A DNA stretch of 64,000 nucleotides from Sinohyriopsis cumingii (Eukaryota > Mollusca > Bivalvia > Unionida > Unionidae): assembly GCA_028554795.2 (NCBI GenBank), contig CM068826.1, forward strand, positions 106,292,602 through 106,356,601, in the 5' to 3' direction. How positions within the stretch are numbered: the stretch's first letter is position 1; every line of letters begins with the position of its first letter. Both the position numbers and the translations under genes were made by a program. The notes under the pieces were generated by a model that searched no databases, had not been told where the DNA came from, and was given only the letters and a program-made list of their open reading frames with translations. This document shows positions 63,312-64,000 of the stretch, piece after piece.

Positions 63312-63406
63312 CTCCTAACGTTAATGTGATCGGGGAACGTATTTGATGGAGAAAGCAAATTTTTAGTAAATTATGTTTCTCCAAGAATACTTACCCGATC
63401 ACATTA
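63312..63406. repeat. DIRS internal complementary region
   Basis: The first half (CCTAACGTTAATGTGATCGG through GTATTTGATGGAGAAA) is complementary to the left end. The second half (GCAAATTTTTAGTAAATTAT through TTACCCGATCACATTA) is complementary to the right end. In the DIRS model this region templates the circle junction. Confidence 0.88.
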
Positions 63407-63469
63407 CTTAAAAACCCTCCCAACCACCCCGCTATGCGAACATCCTCGTATAATATATATCGCTCAGCT

Positions 63470-63673
63470 TAAAAAACTAGCGACACCTGGCGGTGGCAAG
63501 GGGAGGTAAGGGGCAAGAGTTATTGCCCTTTGGTCTATATAAGATAGACCGAAAAGACGAACTTTCGTCTTTTAGTAGGGCTGGATTCGAGAAGTAGCAT
63601 GCTTATATTCCTAACGTTAATGTGATCGGGTAAGTATTCTTGGAGAAACATAATTTACTGAAAATTTGCTTTC
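63470..63673 (-). repeat. DIRS right inverted terminal repeat
   Basis: It is the inverted counterpart of the left terminus (AAAAACTAGCGACACC, CAAGGGGAGGTAAGGGGCAA, AGTAGGGCTGGATTCGAGA). Its extra end, GTAAGTATTCTTGGAGAAAC to about 63673, is absent from the left terminus but is complementary to the second half of the internal region. Confidence 0.9.
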
Positions 63674-64000
63674 CATTAACATGTCTTCATTCGAAGCTCC
63701 TGTGGTTCGCTGTCAAAAATACCATGTGCCAGTTCATGACTTCTGTTTGATTTGAATATCAGTGTTTGGGTGTTTACATCAGTCATGATACGGGTCATAT
63801 CACGCCTCTGAACCACCTTCACATCGTTGAAATCGAATAAATTGAATGACGTTCTCAAAAAATACAAGGTGGGCAGCCTTCTGTACATAGACGGGAGTTC
63901 TCTCTCTCTCTCTCTCCTTCCTTCCTTTCTTTCTTATTCCTTATCAGCAAGGACAAATCCTATTTGAGTTCATTCCAGCTCTTAATTCGCCTGGGAATGG
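63674..64000. other. Host flank right of the DIRS element
   Basis: A (TC)n run lies at about 63900-63920. No gene or element is recognised, and no continuation of the older DIRS fragment seen at 37818-37985 is found here. Confidence 0.5.

Larger units (their letters stand above)
37988..63673 (+). mobile_element. DIRS-type tyrosine-recombinase retrotransposon, split by a Polinton
   Basis: Inverted terminal repeats lie at 37988-38175 and about 63470-63673. An internal complementary region (63312-63406) has one half pairing with the left end and the other with the right end, the hallmark of DIRS elements that replicate through a circle. Gene order is gag (38530-40539), RT/RNase H (about 40500-42330), then tyrosine recombinase (42330-42859 plus 62511-63070). 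Without the 19,650-bp insertion and its 6-bp duplication the element is about 6.03 kb, the usual DIRS size. Coding regions carry stops and frameshifts, so it is inactive. Confidence 0.9.

Overview
The window is animal nuclear DNA, most likely from a mollusc and probably a bivalve. It is AT-rich, with long introns, microsatellites, minisatellites, several tRNA-derived SINEs of a type common in marine invertebrates, and decayed LINEs and DNA transposons. The only host gene I can support is a split mitochondrial enoyl-CoA hydratase gene (ECHS1) on the + strand. Seven coding exons between 9556 and 36568 cover the mature enzyme. The first exon, which would encode the mitochondrial presequence, was not found in the 9.5 kb upstream. 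The species call is inference; the ECHS1 call rests on a family-wide protein match and clean GT/AG exon borders.

Positions 1-36800 are otherwise introns and intergenic DNA. They hold pogo/Tigger DNA transposon remnants (2535-2808, 16870-17460, 32729-34921), two decayed LINE reverse transcriptases (10868-11510 and 23860-25125), three copies of a palindromic MITE, five SINE copies from two families, and many tandem arrays. One array runs right up to an ECHS1 splice acceptor.

Positions 37988-63673 hold a DIRS-type tyrosine-recombinase retrotransposon of about 6.0 kb, with inverted termini, an internal complementary region, gag, RT/RNase H and recombinase. It is split by a complete 19,650-bp Maverick/Polinton (adintovirus-like) element at 42855-62504. 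The Polinton has about 340-bp terminal inverted repeats starting 5'-AG and a perfect 6-bp target duplication (TACATG). It lies inside the recombinase gene, just after its first catalytic arginine. A piece of a different, older DIRS reverse transcriptase abuts the left end.

The Polinton carries a full virus-like gene set, almost all on the - strand. The morphogenesis module (45606-53740) has an adenain-like protease, double-jelly-roll major capsid protein, penton-like minor capsid protein, pX-like and pVI-like basic or membrane-active proteins, a small membrane protein, a retroviral-type integrase with chromodomain, and an FtsK/A32-type packaging ATPase. The replication and accessory module (53825-60270) has a protein-primed family B DNA polymerase, two BIR (IAP-like) proteins and several small overlapping genes. 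A + strand double zinc-knuckle gene (60357-60845) diverges from the polymerase gene. Many genes carry one nonsense or frameshift change, so this copy is dead or dying, but its two TIRs differ at only about six sites by eye.

The most unusual signal is at the two Polinton ends. Small coiled-coil or basic genes end not in poly(A) signals but in near-perfect metazoan histone-mRNA 3' ends: a 16-nt stem-loop with the canonical flanks, then a purine-rich U7-type downstream element, about 25-28 nt after the stop codon. Three of these genes form a tandem cassette array that also shares an upstream promoter motif. This suggests a set of S-phase-coupled (histone-like) viral transcripts, distinct from the capsid and replication modules, which appear to share ordinary AATAAA sites at 45455-45460 and 53812-53817.
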